64,000 nucleotides of DNA from JAPPHA01 sp964291635. Its GTDB lineage: Bacteria; Pseudomonadota; Alphaproteobacteria; Rhodobacterales; Rhodobacteraceae. Position 1 is the stretch's first letter; every line of letters begins with the position of its first letter. This document shows positions 9,281 through 18,864 of the stretch, piece by piece. Both the position numbers and the translations under genes were made by a program. A model generated the notes under the pieces. That model saw nothing but the letters and a program-made list of their open reading frames with translations, searched no databases and was not told the DNA's origin. Where the stretch lies: assembly GCA_964291635.2 (NCBI GenBank), contig OZ219909.1, positions 106,995 through 170,994 on the forward strand, written 5' to 3'.

Positions 9281-11713
9281 ATGGGAACCCAAATGAAATC
9301 ACACGCGCAAGCGGTCGTCATCGGAGGCGGGTTGGTCGGCTGTTCCATCCTGTATCATCTTGCCAAATTGGGATGGACCGACGTCGTTCTTCTGGAGCGG
9401 GACGAGTTGACCTCCGGCTCGACCTGGCACGCGGCTGCGAATCTACACGGGCTTCACGATCACAACAACATCTCGAAGCTCCAGTACTACACCATGCAGC
9501 TATACCGCGAACTGGAGCAGGAGACCGGGCAGGGGTGCGGAGTCTTCCAGCCGGGCTCCCTGTACATGGCCCAGACCGAGGACCGCGAGCACCAGCTTCG
9601 TATCCAGGCGGCCAAGGCCAGATACTTCGGGGTCGAGTTCTACGAAGTTGGCCTGGAAAAAACACGGGAGCTGCATCCGCTGGTCAATCTCGAGGGAATT
9701 CGCTGCGTGATGTTCGAGCCCGACGGAGGAAACGTGGATCCGTCAGGCGTCACCCATGCCTATGCCGCAGGGGCCAGGCAACGTGGAGCGGAGATTCACC
9801 GGTTTACACCTGTTACCGCGACCGTCCCTTGTCCGGATGGGACATGGGAGGTGGAGACGCCGCGCGGAAACATTCGCACGAACTGGGTGATCAATGCGGC
9901 CGGCCTGTGGGCACGTGAAGTCGCGGCACTCGCGGGTTTCGAATTGCCGCTGCAGCCGACGGAACACCAGTATTTCGTGACGGAGACCATTCCCGAAATC
10001 GAGGCGCTGGGAAAGCGCCTGCCGTCGGTCGCGGACAGGGATGGCGAATACTACATGCGGCAGGAAGGCAATGGGCTTCTGATCGGGGCATACGAACAGG
10101 ATCCCCGTTTTTGGGCAGAGGATGGTACCCCCGCTGATTTTGGGCACGAGCTGTTCGCCGATGATCTGGACCGGATTGAAGACAACATGCTCCGGGCGCT
10201 GGAGCGGGTTCCGGCGGCGGCAACCGCGGGGATCAAGCGTGTCATCAACGGCCCGATGATCTGGTCGCCCGATGCCGCGGCGCTTTACGGTCCCGTACCC
10301 GAACTGCGGAACTATTTCTGCTGTTGCGGGATCATACCGGGCTTTTCGCAGTCGGGAGGACTCGGTTTGATGTCGGCGCAATGGATCGTCGAAGGCGAAC
10401 CGGAACTCGACATGTTTCCGTGGGACCTCGCGCGATATGGTGAATGGGCGAGCCGGCGTTTCGTCAAGGAAAAGGTGGCCGACCAGTATTCCAGGCGCTT
10501 TGCGATCCATTTCCCCTACGAGGAACGCGATGCCGGGCGACCGCTCAAGACCCGGCCTGTCTACGGGACACAACAATCCATGGGATGCGTGTTTGGCCAG
10601 AGTTACGGCTGGGAGCATCCTCAATGGTTTGCCGGAAGGGATGGCGATGCCCGCGAAACCTACGGTTTCACCCGGCAAGCCTGGTTCGAGGCGGTCGGAG
10701 AGGAATGCCGTGCGCTGCGTCGAAGCGTCGGCATTGTCGACGTGTCGAACTTCGGGAAATACCTCGTGCGCGGCGAAGGATCGGCCGAATGGCTCGATCA
10801 GGTCATTGCCAACCACGTTCCGAAGGAAGACAGCCGTTCGTGCCTGACGCCGCTGCTCGGCGAACGCGGGGGGATCGCCGGAGATTTTACCGTAACCCGG
10901 CTTGAGCGGGAGAGTTTCATGATCATCGGTTCAGGGATCGCGGAGAGATACCATCGCCGCTACTTCGCCAAGGTGCCGCGACCCGACAGCGTCCTTTTCG
11001 AGAGCGTCAGCGACGCCTGGTGTGGTTTCAACGTGGCAGGGCCGAAGTCCCGGGAATTGCTGAGACGGTTGACCCAGGAGGACCTGGCAAACGAGTCCTG
11101 GCGTTTCATGCGCTCGCGTCGTCTGACGGTCGCAGGCATCGATGCGGTCGGATTGAGAGTCTCGTTCACGGGAGATCTCGGGTGGGAAATCTATGTTCCG
11201 GCCGAGTTCCAGGTCAAATTGCACGACGCTCTGTTTGACGCCGGGCAGGACCTTGACGTTCGCCCGGTCGGAAGTCGATCCTTGCTCAGTCTCAGGGTTG
11301 AGAAGGGTTACGGGTCCTGGAGTCGGGAGTACTCCCCCGAATACTGGCCCCACGAGGTCGGCCTGGACCGTTTGATCAAGATGGAGAAGCCGGCATTCCT
11401 TGGTCGCGACGCCTTTGAGGAGATTCGGGAACGTCCGCCCCGTGAACTGTTCGTCAACCTTGCGGTTGAAACGGAGAACGCCGACGCTGCCGGCGGCGAA
11501 CCCGTTTTCCTGCCGGATGGAACTCCTGTCGGGCGGGTGAGTTCAGGCGCGTACGGGTTTTCGGTCGGGAAATCGATCGCACTTGCGTTCATCGGGGCCG
11601 AGCACGTGCAAACGGGGCGTGATTTCGACGTCGCTATTCTCGGCCGCCCGCACAAGGCGGTCATGCTCGAAGTGCCCGCGTTCGACCCGGAAGGCAAACG
11701 GCTGAGGGCTTGA
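9281..11713 (+). CDS. FAD-dependent demethylase with GcvT domain (dimethylglycine dehydrogenase-like)
   Basis: 810 residues from ATG 9281 (alternative ATG 9293; an earlier ATG at 9212 lies inside a palindrome). Order: N-terminal DAO domain with Rossmann motif VVIGGGLVGCS; GSTWHAA, where His is the covalent FAD attachment residue in mammalian dimethylglycine and sarcosine dehydrogenases; a central FAO_M linker; and a C-terminal GcvT-type folate-binding aminomethyltransferase domain (from about residue 430). Such proteins oxidise an N-methyl group and pass the one-carbon unit to tetrahydrofolate. Next to the Rieske oxygenase and LysR gene this fits stepwise N-demethylation, for example dimethylglycine to sarcosine (inference). 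A second paralogue sits at 29436-31853. Confidence 0.85.
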   Translation: MGTQMKSHAQAVVIGGGLVGCSILYHLAKLGWTDVVLLERDELTSGSTWHAAANLHGLHDHNNISKLQYYTMQLYRELEQETGQGCGVFQPGSLYMAQTEDREHQLRIQAAKARYFGVEFYEVGLEKTRELHPLVNLEGIRCVMFEPDGGNVDPSGVTHAYAAGARQRGAEIHRFTPVTATVPCPDGTWEVETPRGNIRTNWVINAAGLWAREVAALAGFELPLQPTEHQYFVTETIPEIEALGKRLPSVADRDGEYYMRQEGNGLLIGAYEQDPRFWAEDGTPADFGHELFADDLDRIEDNMLRALERVPAAATAGIKRVINGPMIWSPDAAALYGPVPELRNYFCCCGIIPGFSQSGGLGLMSAQWIVEGEPELDMFPWDLARYGEWASRRFVKEKVADQYSRRFAIHFPYEERDAGRPLKTRPVYGTQQSMGCVFGQSYGWEHPQWFAGRDGDARETYGFTRQAWFEAVGEECRALRRSVGIVDVSNFGKYLVRGEGSAEWLDQVIANHVPKEDSRSCLTPLLGERGGIAGDFTVTRLERESFMIIGSGIAERYHRRYFAKVPRPDSVLFESVSDAWCGFNVAGPKSRELLRRLTQEDLANESWRFMRSRRLTVAGIDAVGLRVSFTGDLGWEIYVPAEFQVKLHDALFDAGQDLDVRPVGSRSLLSLRVEKGYGSWSREYSPEYWPHEVGLDRLIKMEKPAFLGRDAFEEIRERPPRELFVNLAVETENADAAGGEPVFLPDGTPVGRVSSGAYGFSVGKSIALAFIGAEHVQTGRDFDVAILGRPHKAVMLEVPAFDPEGKRLRA

Positions 11714-12280
11714 GTCCAGGCAGGGACTCGCTGGAATTGAGGCTGGCGCAGGTTCGCCCGCAACGTCACGGTAAAGTCCAGCGTCGGCAAGGACACGACG
11801 CCAGGAAATCCGGAGCCCGGCTTACCGAGTCCCGCGATGAGACGGGAATGACACAACCCGGGAAATCATTCCCGAACCGGAACCTGGCGTTTGCAACGCC
11901 TTGGCCGGGCTGATCCTGGACGGGTGGCGAAAAGTCACAGCGTGCCTGGACCGGTTGGAGGGCCGCGTGGACAGGCTTGAATCTTGCCAGGTTGAATTCC
12001 ATCGGAGCATGGCGTGGCTGGACGGGCAGTTCGAAGGTCTCCGTGAATCCCGTCGGGCACCGTTCCGCCGCCCTGGTTCCGTCCAACACCCGTCTGTCTT
12101 GAAGGCGAGAAACCGGCGAGGCTCCTGTCAAGGTGCGGGGTCTTGCCGATTTCTTCATCCGGGCCGCCGCGGTATCGGGCAAACGGTCTCGTTCACACTC
12201 CTTGCCTTCTTCAGGGACAGGGGCCTGAATGACGGATGGCGCTTGTCCAGGACTGGAAAACGTCCACGGGAAACCGGTGA
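11714..12280. other. Intergenic region between convergent genes
   Basis: About 570 bases between the tail-to-tail DMGDH-like gene and thrS. A + frame from 11901 begins with a short heptad-like stretch (RLEGRVDRLESCQVEF) that resembles a coiled coil, then turns into low-quality sequence running antisense into thrS. It may be a gene remnant; I see no intact gene or clear terminator. Confidence 0.4.
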
Positions 12281-14239
12281 TCACGCGACGTCGCGAAGGT
12301 CCGGTGGGCAGGTGTCGCGGACAAGGGCCGCGATCGATGCGTCCCTTCCCATGACCTCGACCCCCTTATGTCCGAGCCGGCGAACCGAAACCGTCTGATC
12401 CTCGATCTCTCTCTTCCCGACCGCGATCACGACCGGAACCTTGCCGACCGAATGCTCACGAACCTTGTAGTTGATCTTTTCGTTCCTGATATCGGTCTCT
12501 GCCCGAACACCTGCGGCGCGCAGCAATTGCGTTGTTTCAAGCGCGTAGTCGTTGGCGTCCGAGACGATTGTAGCGACAACCGCCTGCCTGGGGGCAAGCC
12601 ACATTGGAAGATTTCCGGCATAGTTTTCAATCAGTATGCCAATGAAGCGTTCGAACGATCCGAGAATCGCCCGATGCATCATGACGGGCCGGTGCTTGTT
12701 TCCGTCGGCGCCGACATACTCGGCCCCGAGCCTGTCCGGCAGCGTGAAGTCCGCCTGAAAGGTTCCACACTGCCATTCGCGTCCGATGGCATCGGTGAGG
12801 ACGAAGTCGAGCTTCGGTCCGTAGAACGCTCCTTCGCCCGGATCGATCTCGAACTGGAGGCCATGTTTTCGGGTTGCCGACTCGAGGGCAAATTCCGCCT
12901 TGTCCCAGATTTCGTCAGAACCCACGCGGACCTCTGGGCGGGTTGACAGCCTCACGTCGAACTTCGGGAATCCCAGGTCACGGTAAATTCGCCCGAGCAA
13001 TTCGATGAACCGGGCGGTTTCGGACTCGATCTGGTCTTCGGTGCAAAAGATGTGGGCGTCGTCCTGGACGAACCCGCGCACGCGCATGAGGCCGTGCATG
13101 GATCCCGAGCTTTCGTAACGGTGGCAGGATCCGAATTCCGCCAGGCGCAGCGGAAGGTCACGATAGGACTTGGTTCCCCGGTTGTAGATCTGGACGTGGC
13201 ACGGGCAATTCATGGGCTTGAGCGCGTTTACGCGCTTTTCGCGGGCGTGCTCCTCATCGATCTCGGTGATGAACATGTTCTCGCGGTACTTGTCCCAGTG
13301 ACCCGACGCCTCCCACAGCTTGCGGTCGACAACCTGGGGCGTCCGGACTTCGAGGTATCCGGCAGCGTCGAGGCGCCGCCGCATGTAGTCTTCCAGTGCA
13401 CGGTAGACGGTCCAGCCATTCGGGTGCCAGAAGACCATGCCGGGCGCTTCTTCCTGCAAATGGAACAGGGCCATCGCCTTGCCGAGCTTGCGATGGTCCC
13501 TTTTCTCCGCCTCCTCGATCATGCGGAGGTGGACTTGGAGGTCTTTTCGGTTTCGGAATGCGACCCCGTAAATCCGTTGCAGCATCGGGTTCCGGCTGTC
13601 GCCGCGCCAATACGCACCGGCGACCGAAGTCAAACGAAATGCGTCGGCGGGAATCTGTCCGGTATGGACCAGGTGCGGGCCCCGGCAGAGGTCCTGCCAG
13701 TGGCCGTGCCAGTACATGCGGATGTCTTCGCCTTCGGGGATAGCTTCGATGAGCTCGATCTTGAACGGCTCGCCGGACTGTTCGTAGAACCCGAGTGCGC
13801 GTGCGCGGTCCCAGATCTCGGTTCGAACCGGATCCCGAAGAGCGATGATCTCTCTCATTTTCCGTTCGATGGCCACGAGGTCGTCAGGGGAAAACGGATC
13901 TTCGCGATCAAAATCGTAGTACCAGCCGTTCTCGATCACGGGGCCGATCGTGACCTTTGTTTCCGGCCAGATCTCCTGGACTGCGCGTGCCATGACATGA
14001 GCGCAATCGTGACGGATGAGTTCCAGCGCGACGGATTCATCCTTCATGGAATGGATGGCGACGGACGAGTCTGATTGAATCTCCCTCGAAAGATCGCTGT
14101 GTTCGCCGTTGACCGTGCAGGAAATCGCGGCCCTGGCCAGCGACGTCGAAATGTTTTCAGCGATTGCCTGGCCAGTCACTCCCGCCGGGAAGTGACGAAT
14201 ACTGCCATCGGGGAGGGTGATATCAATACTCTGCGACAT
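12281..14239 (-). CDS. thrS: Threonyl-tRNA synthetase
   Basis: 652 residues, normal full length. Attaches threonine to tRNA-Thr in the cytoplasm. Order: TGS domain (1-63, DITLPDGSIRHFPAG); the second additional/editing domain with HDCAHVMARA (zinc-like HxxxH) around residues 75-230; the class II catalytic core with motif 2 in FGSCHRYESSGSMHGLMRVR and QDDAHIFC, and MNCPCH containing a zinc cysteine; and the C-terminal anticodon-binding domain (about 540-645). The ribosome site GGCGGAG precedes the ATG at 14239. A tRNA-Thr gene lies 3.5 kb away. Essential housekeeping gene. Confidence 0.97.
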   Translation of the reverse strand: MSQSIDITLPDGSIRHFPAGVTGQAIAENISTSLARAAISCTVNGEHSDLSREIQSDSSVAIHSMKDESVALELIRHDCAHVMARAVQEIWPETKVTIGPVIENGWYYDFDREDPFSPDDLVAIERKMREIIALRDPVRTEIWDRARALGFYEQSGEPFKIELIEAIPEGEDIRMYWHGHWQDLCRGPHLVHTGQIPADAFRLTSVAGAYWRGDSRNPMLQRIYGVAFRNRKDLQVHLRMIEEAEKRDHRKLGKAMALFHLQEEAPGMVFWHPNGWTVYRALEDYMRRRLDAAGYLEVRTPQVVDRKLWEASGHWDKYRENMFITEIDEEHAREKRVNALKPMNCPCHVQIYNRGTKSYRDLPLRLAEFGSCHRYESSGSMHGLMRVRGFVQDDAHIFCTEDQIESETARFIELLGRIYRDLGFPKFDVRLSTRPEVRVGSDEIWDKAEFALESATRKHGLQFEIDPGEGAFYGPKLDFVLTDAIGREWQCGTFQADFTLPDRLGAEYVGADGNKHRPVMMHRAILGSFERFIGILIENYAGNLPMWLAPRQAVVATIVSDANDYALETTQLLRAAGVRAETDIRNEKINYKVREHSVGKVPVVIAVGKREIEDQTVSVRRLGHKGVEVMGRDASIAALVRDTCPPDLRDVA

Positions 14240-14448
14240 GACTCCGCCTCGTCATCAATCTGGCACCTACGAAACGCCCGGTTGCAAGGTGCCGAGACTT
14301 GGTCTGCCCGAATTCGGATGTCAACGCGATTCATGGTTGAAAACCATGATCGTGCTTGATGGTGGCGATCCAGCATCATAATCGGAAGGCGCTCGGGTTT
14401 TGGAGTCACGGGGTTGCCAAAGACATGAGGGCAGGAGGAATCGCTCAG

Positions 14449-15234
14449 ATGCACAGCGGAAAACCGGAATTCCTGGAATCTCGCCATGGTCGGCGGCTGG
14501 CGTACCACAGGCGAACGGGCGCGGGTCCCGGGGTCGTGTTCCTTGGCGGGTTCAGTTCGGACATGGAAGGGACGAAGGCACTTTACCTCGATGACTGGGC
14601 AACGAGAGTTGGCCGGGAATTTCTCCGGTTCGACTATTCCGGACACGGCCTCTCGTCGGAAGAATTCGCCGACGGAAGTATCGGTGACTGGTTCGAGGAT
14701 GCCCTCGAGGTCGTTACCAACCTGACGGAAGGGCCGCAGGTCCTGGTGGGCTCGTCGATGGGAGGCTGGATTGCCCTGCTCGTCGCACGCGCCGCCCCGG
14801 AGCGCGTGGCAGGCCTGGTCGGTATAGCCGCGGCACCGGACTTTACGGAAGACAGCGTTTGGTCAGGCCTGTCACGGGAAGAACGCGCATCGCTCATGGA
14901 ACGGGGCAGGGTTGAATTCCCTTCCGAGTATTCGGAAGAGCCGAGCATCTTTACTAAACGCCTCATCGAGGAAGGCCGGTCGCGCCTGGTCCTGAGAGCC
15001 CGGCTGGTCCTTGATATGCCGGTTCGGCTATTGCACGGGACTGACGATGCGGATGTCGAACCGTCGGTGGCGTTACGGCTGCTGAACCACGCACAATCTT
15101 CCGACATGCGGCTCACGCTGATCAAGGGGGCCGATCACAGGCTTTCAACGCCGGAATGCCTTGCCGCGATCACTTGCGCCGTCCATGAAGTGACGACCGC
15201 ATACAGTCGACATGATTGTTGCTGCACCGATTGA
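14449..15234 (+). CDS. Alpha/beta hydrolase, ABHD10-type esterase
   Basis: 261 residues from ATG 14449, chosen because GGAGGA lies nine bases upstream; earlier ATGs at 14356 and 14425 lack this. The core shows the oxyanion region VVFLGGFSSDMEGTKA, the nucleophile elbow GSSMGGW (Ser), a later Asp in LLHGTDDADVEP and the catalytic His in KGADHRLS. The HGTDDADV and DHRLS pattern matches the bacterial relatives of ABHD10, which hydrolyse acyl-glucuronides or S-acyl groups. Natural substrate unknown. Divergent from thrS. Confidence 0.85.
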   Translation: MHSGKPEFLESRHGRRLAYHRRTGAGPGVVFLGGFSSDMEGTKALYLDDWATRVGREFLRFDYSGHGLSSEEFADGSIGDWFEDALEVVTNLTEGPQVLVGSSMGGWIALLVARAAPERVAGLVGIAAAPDFTEDSVWSGLSREERASLMERGRVEFPSEYSEEPSIFTKRLIEEGRSRLVLRARLVLDMPVRLLHGTDDADVEPSVALRLLNHAQSSDMRLTLIKGADHRLSTPECLAAITCAVHEVTTAYSRHDCCCTD

Positions 15235-15535
15235 ACGGCCGCGTCCGGACTGGCGGTGCGACCGGGAAATGACCGCGTGCATGGTTCCCGAAATGCTTCC
15301 GGGCACACAGTGTGAAGACGCGTCACCAGTCCATCATGTGACGTTCCGCCGGTGCGGAAAGAGGTGGAGGGATGTCGTTGCCCGGAAACACGCGGCTTCC
15401 GGGTTGGCGGCCACACGCGGTGACCGTCAGACACAACGGATGGCTTTCGTGCGAGAACATCCACGGCGGCCATGTCAAATGCAAAAAAAAGGGCCGGGCT
15501 GGCGGTGAACGGTTCAGCGAGAGACCGTTCGCGCC
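15235..15535. other. Intergenic region with a possible terminator
   Basis: About 300 bases between the esterase and the small membrane-protein gene. A hairpin with arms GAACGGT (15507-15513) and ACCGTTC (15524-15530) lies just past the end of the minus-strand gene; a run of eight A (15483-15490) reads as a T tract on that strand, but it is 16 bases beyond the stem, so the terminator is not canonical. Nothing else seen. Confidence 0.35.
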
Positions 15536-15772
15536 TCAGAGGATCATCCCGATGATGACCATGGCCAGCCCGACCGTCGAAACAAACAGCGCGGCCAGAT
15601 TCCAGGGGATCAGGCGGTGGAGGCGGTTTGCCAGAACCTGACCTTCCCGCATCGACCGTCGGGCATGAAACGCGGCGAAGGCACATCCGAGGAGACCGAG
15701 AATCCCGAGTAATGTAACGACGATTCCTGCAAGAAGCACGGGTTCGGGACCTACCTGGCCAAGATGCGCCAA
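15536..15772 (-). CDS. Small two-helix membrane protein
   Basis: Up to 78 residues with two clear membrane helices: about 12-34 (VLLAGIVVTLLGILGLLGCA) and about 56-77 (LAALFVSTVGLAMVIIGMIL), joined by a basic loop (HARRSMREGQ). The frame starts at TTG 15772; a GTG at 15739 with a GGTAGG-type site is an alternative. No function recognised. Both helices are rich in Gly and Val, and the reading frame is clean, which argues for a real gene rather than a shadow. Confidence 0.6.
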   Translation of the reverse strand: MAHLGQVGPEPVLLAGIVVTLLGILGLLGCAFAAFHARRSMREGQVLANRLHRLIPWNLAALFVSTVGLAMVIIGMIL

Positions 15773-15902
15773 ACATGACCGATAGACACGGCGGCCACGC
15801 TTCGCAAGTGGCCGGCAACCCGAGGCGATCCAGAATGCGACAAATCGGACCGCGCGACGGCCATCGTGGACAGGTCACGCGGTCTCGGGTAATTCCACTT
15901 GG

Positions 15903-17570
15903 ATGAATGCAATCCCGAAATTTTCGCTTCGGTTCATGACGGTTCGTTCCCGCATGGATATGTGGGCGGTTTCGGGGCTGGCCATCGTCGTCGTCGTTCT
16001 TTTTCCGGTCGTCGCCGTGCTCGGGATGGCCACGTTTCCTGCGGAAGGAGTGTTTGGCCACCTGGTGTCCACGGTGTTGCCTCGCTACCTGGCCAACAGC
16101 CTGTTGCTGATGGCCTCTGCCGGGGTCATTACGGGCTTGATCGGTACGGTGACCGCCTGGCTGGTGGTCATGTGTTCTTTCCCGGGGAGAGCGTGGCTGG
16201 AATGGGCCTTGCTCCTTCCCCTGGCCGTTCCTGCCTATATCGCGGCTTACGCCCTGGTCGACTTCTGGGAGTACGCGGGACCGGCTCAAACCGTCATGCG
16301 CGAAATGACCGGCTGGACCAGCAAGCAGGATTACTGGTTCCCGGAGGTCCGATCACGCGCCGGTGCGACCCTGGTGCTGTCGCTTTCGCTTTATCCGTAC
16401 GTATACCTGCTCGCCCGCGCGGCTTTTCGCGACCAGTCGGCGAACGTGCTCGAAGTGGCACGGACCCTGGGCTGCGGCTTTTCGGGCCGGTTCCTGAGAA
16501 TCGCCGTGCCACTCGCTCGCCCGGCGATCCTGGGGGGTGTTGCCATTGTCATGATGGAAACGCTCAGTGATTTTGGCACGGTCGAGTACTTTGCCGTACA
16601 GACGTTGACGACCGGCATCATGACGACCTGGCTCGAAGCGTCCAACGCCGCCGGCGCCGCCCAGATATCCTCATTGTTGTTGACGATCGTTGTCGTTCTC
16701 GTCGTCGCCGAGCGGCTGAGCCGGCACAAGGCCCGGTTCTATCAGCCCGGACGGAAGCAGATCTATCTGGTGGCGGAACAGTTGCGCGGTCTTCGCGCTG
16801 TCGCTGCGACGGTGATCTGCAGCCTGCCGGTCCTGTTGGGCTTTTTGATGCCGGTATCCATAATCCTCCATCACTCCGTTTCGAAAGTCGAAATCTGGAG
16901 TGACGTGACCCTTTGGGCATCGGCGGTGAACACGTTGTACGTGTCGTTTACGGCCGCCGTCATCACGGTCGCGGCGGCCGTAGTGCTCGTTTTCGGAATC
17001 CGGGTCTCCTACAGGGAAGGCATCGCGCTTCTGGCGCCGCTGTCAACGATCGGGTACGCGGTCCCGGGCGTCGTTCTCGGGATCGGTATCCTCATCCCGC
17101 TCGCCGCGTTCGACCACGCCTTCGCAGACCTGGTACTTTACCTGACCGGAGCAGACCCGGGCTTGCTCATCACGGGAACAGGTGTCGCTATCGTACTGGC
17201 GTACTCGATCAGGTTCTTTGCGTTGGCGCTTTCGTCAACGGACTCCGCGTTCGAGAGATGGCATCCGGCCATTGGCGACGCGGCGCGTTCGCTTGGCAAG
17301 TCCCCCTTGGCGACCGTCTGGCAGGTTTATCTTCCGCTGGTCAAGGGAGGACTGCTGACCGCAGGACTGCTGGTTTTCGTCGACTGTGTGAAGGAACTCC
17401 CGGCGACCCTCCTTCTCAGGCCTTTCGGATTCAACACCCTGGCGACAAGAACATACGACTTTGCATCGCTGGAGGACCTGTCGCGCGCGTCCTCTGCGGC
17501 AGTCGTCGTCATCCTGGTCGGGCTGGCGTCAGTCTTCATCATGGCTGCCTCCTTCAGGCGCCAGCGTTGA
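15903..17570 (+). CDS. ABC transporter permease, iron(III) FbpB/AfuB type
   Basis: 555 residues with about 12 membrane helices arranged as two tandem permease units. Each ends in an EAA loop that docks the ATPase: EVARTLGCGFSGRFLRIAVP (about residue 180-200) and DAARSLGKSPLATVWQVYLP (about 460-480). Fused double permeases of this length are typical of Fe(III) uptake systems (FbpB, SfuB, CysW-like). No binding protein or ATPase is adjacent, so partners must be encoded elsewhere. Downstream is a tRNA gene, not an operon member. Confidence 0.88.
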   Translation: MNAIPKFSLRFMTVRSRMDMWAVSGLAIVVVVLFPVVAVLGMATFPAEGVFGHLVSTVLPRYLANSLLLMASAGVITGLIGTVTAWLVVMCSFPGRAWLEWALLLPLAVPAYIAAYALVDFWEYAGPAQTVMREMTGWTSKQDYWFPEVRSRAGATLVLSLSLYPYVYLLARAAFRDQSANVLEVARTLGCGFSGRFLRIAVPLARPAILGGVAIVMMETLSDFGTVEYFAVQTLTTGIMTTWLEASNAAGAAQISSLLLTIVVVLVVAERLSRHKARFYQPGRKQIYLVAEQLRGLRAVAATVICSLPVLLGFLMPVSIILHHSVSKVEIWSDVTLWASAVNTLYVSFTAAVITVAAAVVLVFGIRVSYREGIALLAPLSTIGYAVPGVVLGIGILIPLAAFDHAFADLVLYLTGADPGLLITGTGVAIVLAYSIRFFALALSSTDSAFERWHPAIGDAARSLGKSPLATVWQVYLPLVKGGLLTAGLLVFVDCVKELPATLLLRPFGFNTLATRTYDFASLEDLSRASSAAVVVILVGLASVFIMAASFRRQR

Positions 17571-17753
17571 TACCGTTGAACGACGCATCGATTGACAGGC
17601 AACGGGTGCCGTTTCGCCTTTCGAATCCGGAGGAGGCGCCCATTGATCGTGAAACACCGGTGTCGGCCAATGTCGTCACAATGATACGTTCCCAAGGATT
17701 CACATGCATGGGGCTTGCGTCGACGATCGACTTGTCCTTAATGCCGATGTGCA

Positions 17754-17829
17754 GCCCCTATAGCTCAGCCGGTAGAGCAACTGATTTGTAATCAGTAGGT
17801 CGGGAGTTCGAATCTCTCTGGGGGCACCA
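17754..17829 (+). tRNA. tRNA-Thr(TGT)
   Basis: 76 bases including encoded CCA. The acceptor arm GCCCCTA (17754-17760) pairs with TGGGGGC (17819-17825) with one G-T wobble. The D arm carries AGCTCAGCCGGTAGAGC; the anticodon stem ACTGA/TCAGT encloses loop TTTGTAA with anticodon TGT; the T arm carries GTTCGAATC. Discriminator A at 17826 is followed by CCA. A clean, functional-looking gene. Confidence 0.97.
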
Positions 17830-17919
17830 TCCTTCCATCCCGGCGACTTGGGCATTGTTCGCGCGTTTCAGGTTGTAAAAAGGTGCATGCCGCAACTGGG
17901 GCAACGTGACCCTGGTGTT

Positions 17920-18864
17920 TCACGCCCCCGCTGAAGCAACGCGGAAGCCGAGGTTTCCTGTCGTCGCGTCCGCGGCAAGTTGCTGCCGGGATGACACCCG
18001 GTAGCGCTTGCAATATGACGCGTGGCAGAGATAGGAGCCGCCCTTGGCGACCAGAGTGGTTCCGTTCAGCGGCCCTTTCGGATTTCTGACAGGGCGCGGG
18101 GAATGGAGGTCCGTGAACCGGTCCGAAACCCACTCCCATACGTTGCCGGTCATGTTGTAGAACCCCGATCCGTTCGGATCGTATGCCGTCACTGGAGCCG
18201 TACCTTCAAATCCATCGTCGCAAGTGTTGTCGTCGGGAAACTTCCCCTGCCAGACATTGCTGCGATGAATCCCGTCCTGCTCAAGTTCCGTGCCCCAGGG
18301 GAAAGGTTCGCCAACACGCCCTCCCCGTGCTGCGCATTCCCATTCGGCCTCGGTGGGAAGGCGTGTGCCTGACCAATGGCAATAGGCCAGTGCATCTTCC
18401 CGGGCGACATGAGTGACGGGATGGTCAAGGCGATGCCTTGTGCAACTGCCAGGCCCGTCCGGCGAACCCCAGGATGCGCCGGACACCTGACGCCACCAGG
18501 GTGCCTGCGCCATGGCCGGACAAGCCACATCTGGTTCGCAAGATGCGTGGAATACGAACGAGGATCCAACGCGCTCCGCCAGCGTCCGGTAGCCTGTCGA
18601 TTTCACGAATTCCGCAAATTCGGCGATTGTCACGGCCGTCGCCGCGAGCGCGAAGGAATCGACGAATACATCGCGTATAGGACCCTCACCGTCTTCAGGA
18701 TGCGGACCGTCGGCGGCACCCATGCGGAACCAACCGCCAGGCATGGCAACCATCTTTGCGGGACCCTGCCTCGAGCCATGAATTGCGGGCGGATTTTCCG
18801 GTGGTACGCGCCGAGCGGGCTTGCCCGGGAGACAACAACCCGGGGGTCTGTCAGCCATGTCCAT
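17920..18864 (-). CDS. Formylglycine-generating enzyme (sulfatase-modifying factor)
   Basis: 314 residues from ATG 18864; an in-frame ATG at 18900 is possible (GAGGAA ten bases upstream). The enzyme oxidises the active-site cysteine of a type I sulfatase to formylglycine. The FGE-sulfatase domain spans most of the protein: MPGGWFRMG, RLPTEAEWECAARGG, NMTGNVWEWVSD, and the catalytic copper-binding pair in SYLCHASYCKRYR (Cys-x4-Cys, as in human SUMF1). The gene overlaps the end of the sulfatase reading frame by 14 bases, so it is the translationally coupled maturase of that sulfatase. The maturase is intact although its client is frameshifted. Confidence 0.93.
   Translation of the reverse strand: MDMADRPPGCCLPGKPARRVPPENPPAIHGSRQGPAKMVAMPGGWFRMGAADGPHPEDGEGPIRDVFVDSFALAATAVTIAEFAEFVKSTGYRTLAERVGSSFVFHASCEPDVACPAMAQAPWWRQVSGASWGSPDGPGSCTRHRLDHPVTHVAREDALAYCHWSGTRLPTEAEWECAARGGRVGEPFPWGTELEQDGIHRSNVWQGKFPDDNTCDDGFEGTAPVTAYDPNGSGFYNMTGNVWEWVSDRFTDLHSPRPVRNPKGPLNGTTLVAKGGSYLCHASYCKRYRVSSRQQLAADATTGNLGFRVASAGA

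Noticed and set aside
11901..12398. Coiled-coil-like frame between DMGDH and thrS
   Set aside because: Only about 45 residues look protein-like, then it runs antisense into thrS; kept as a possible remnant, not a gene.
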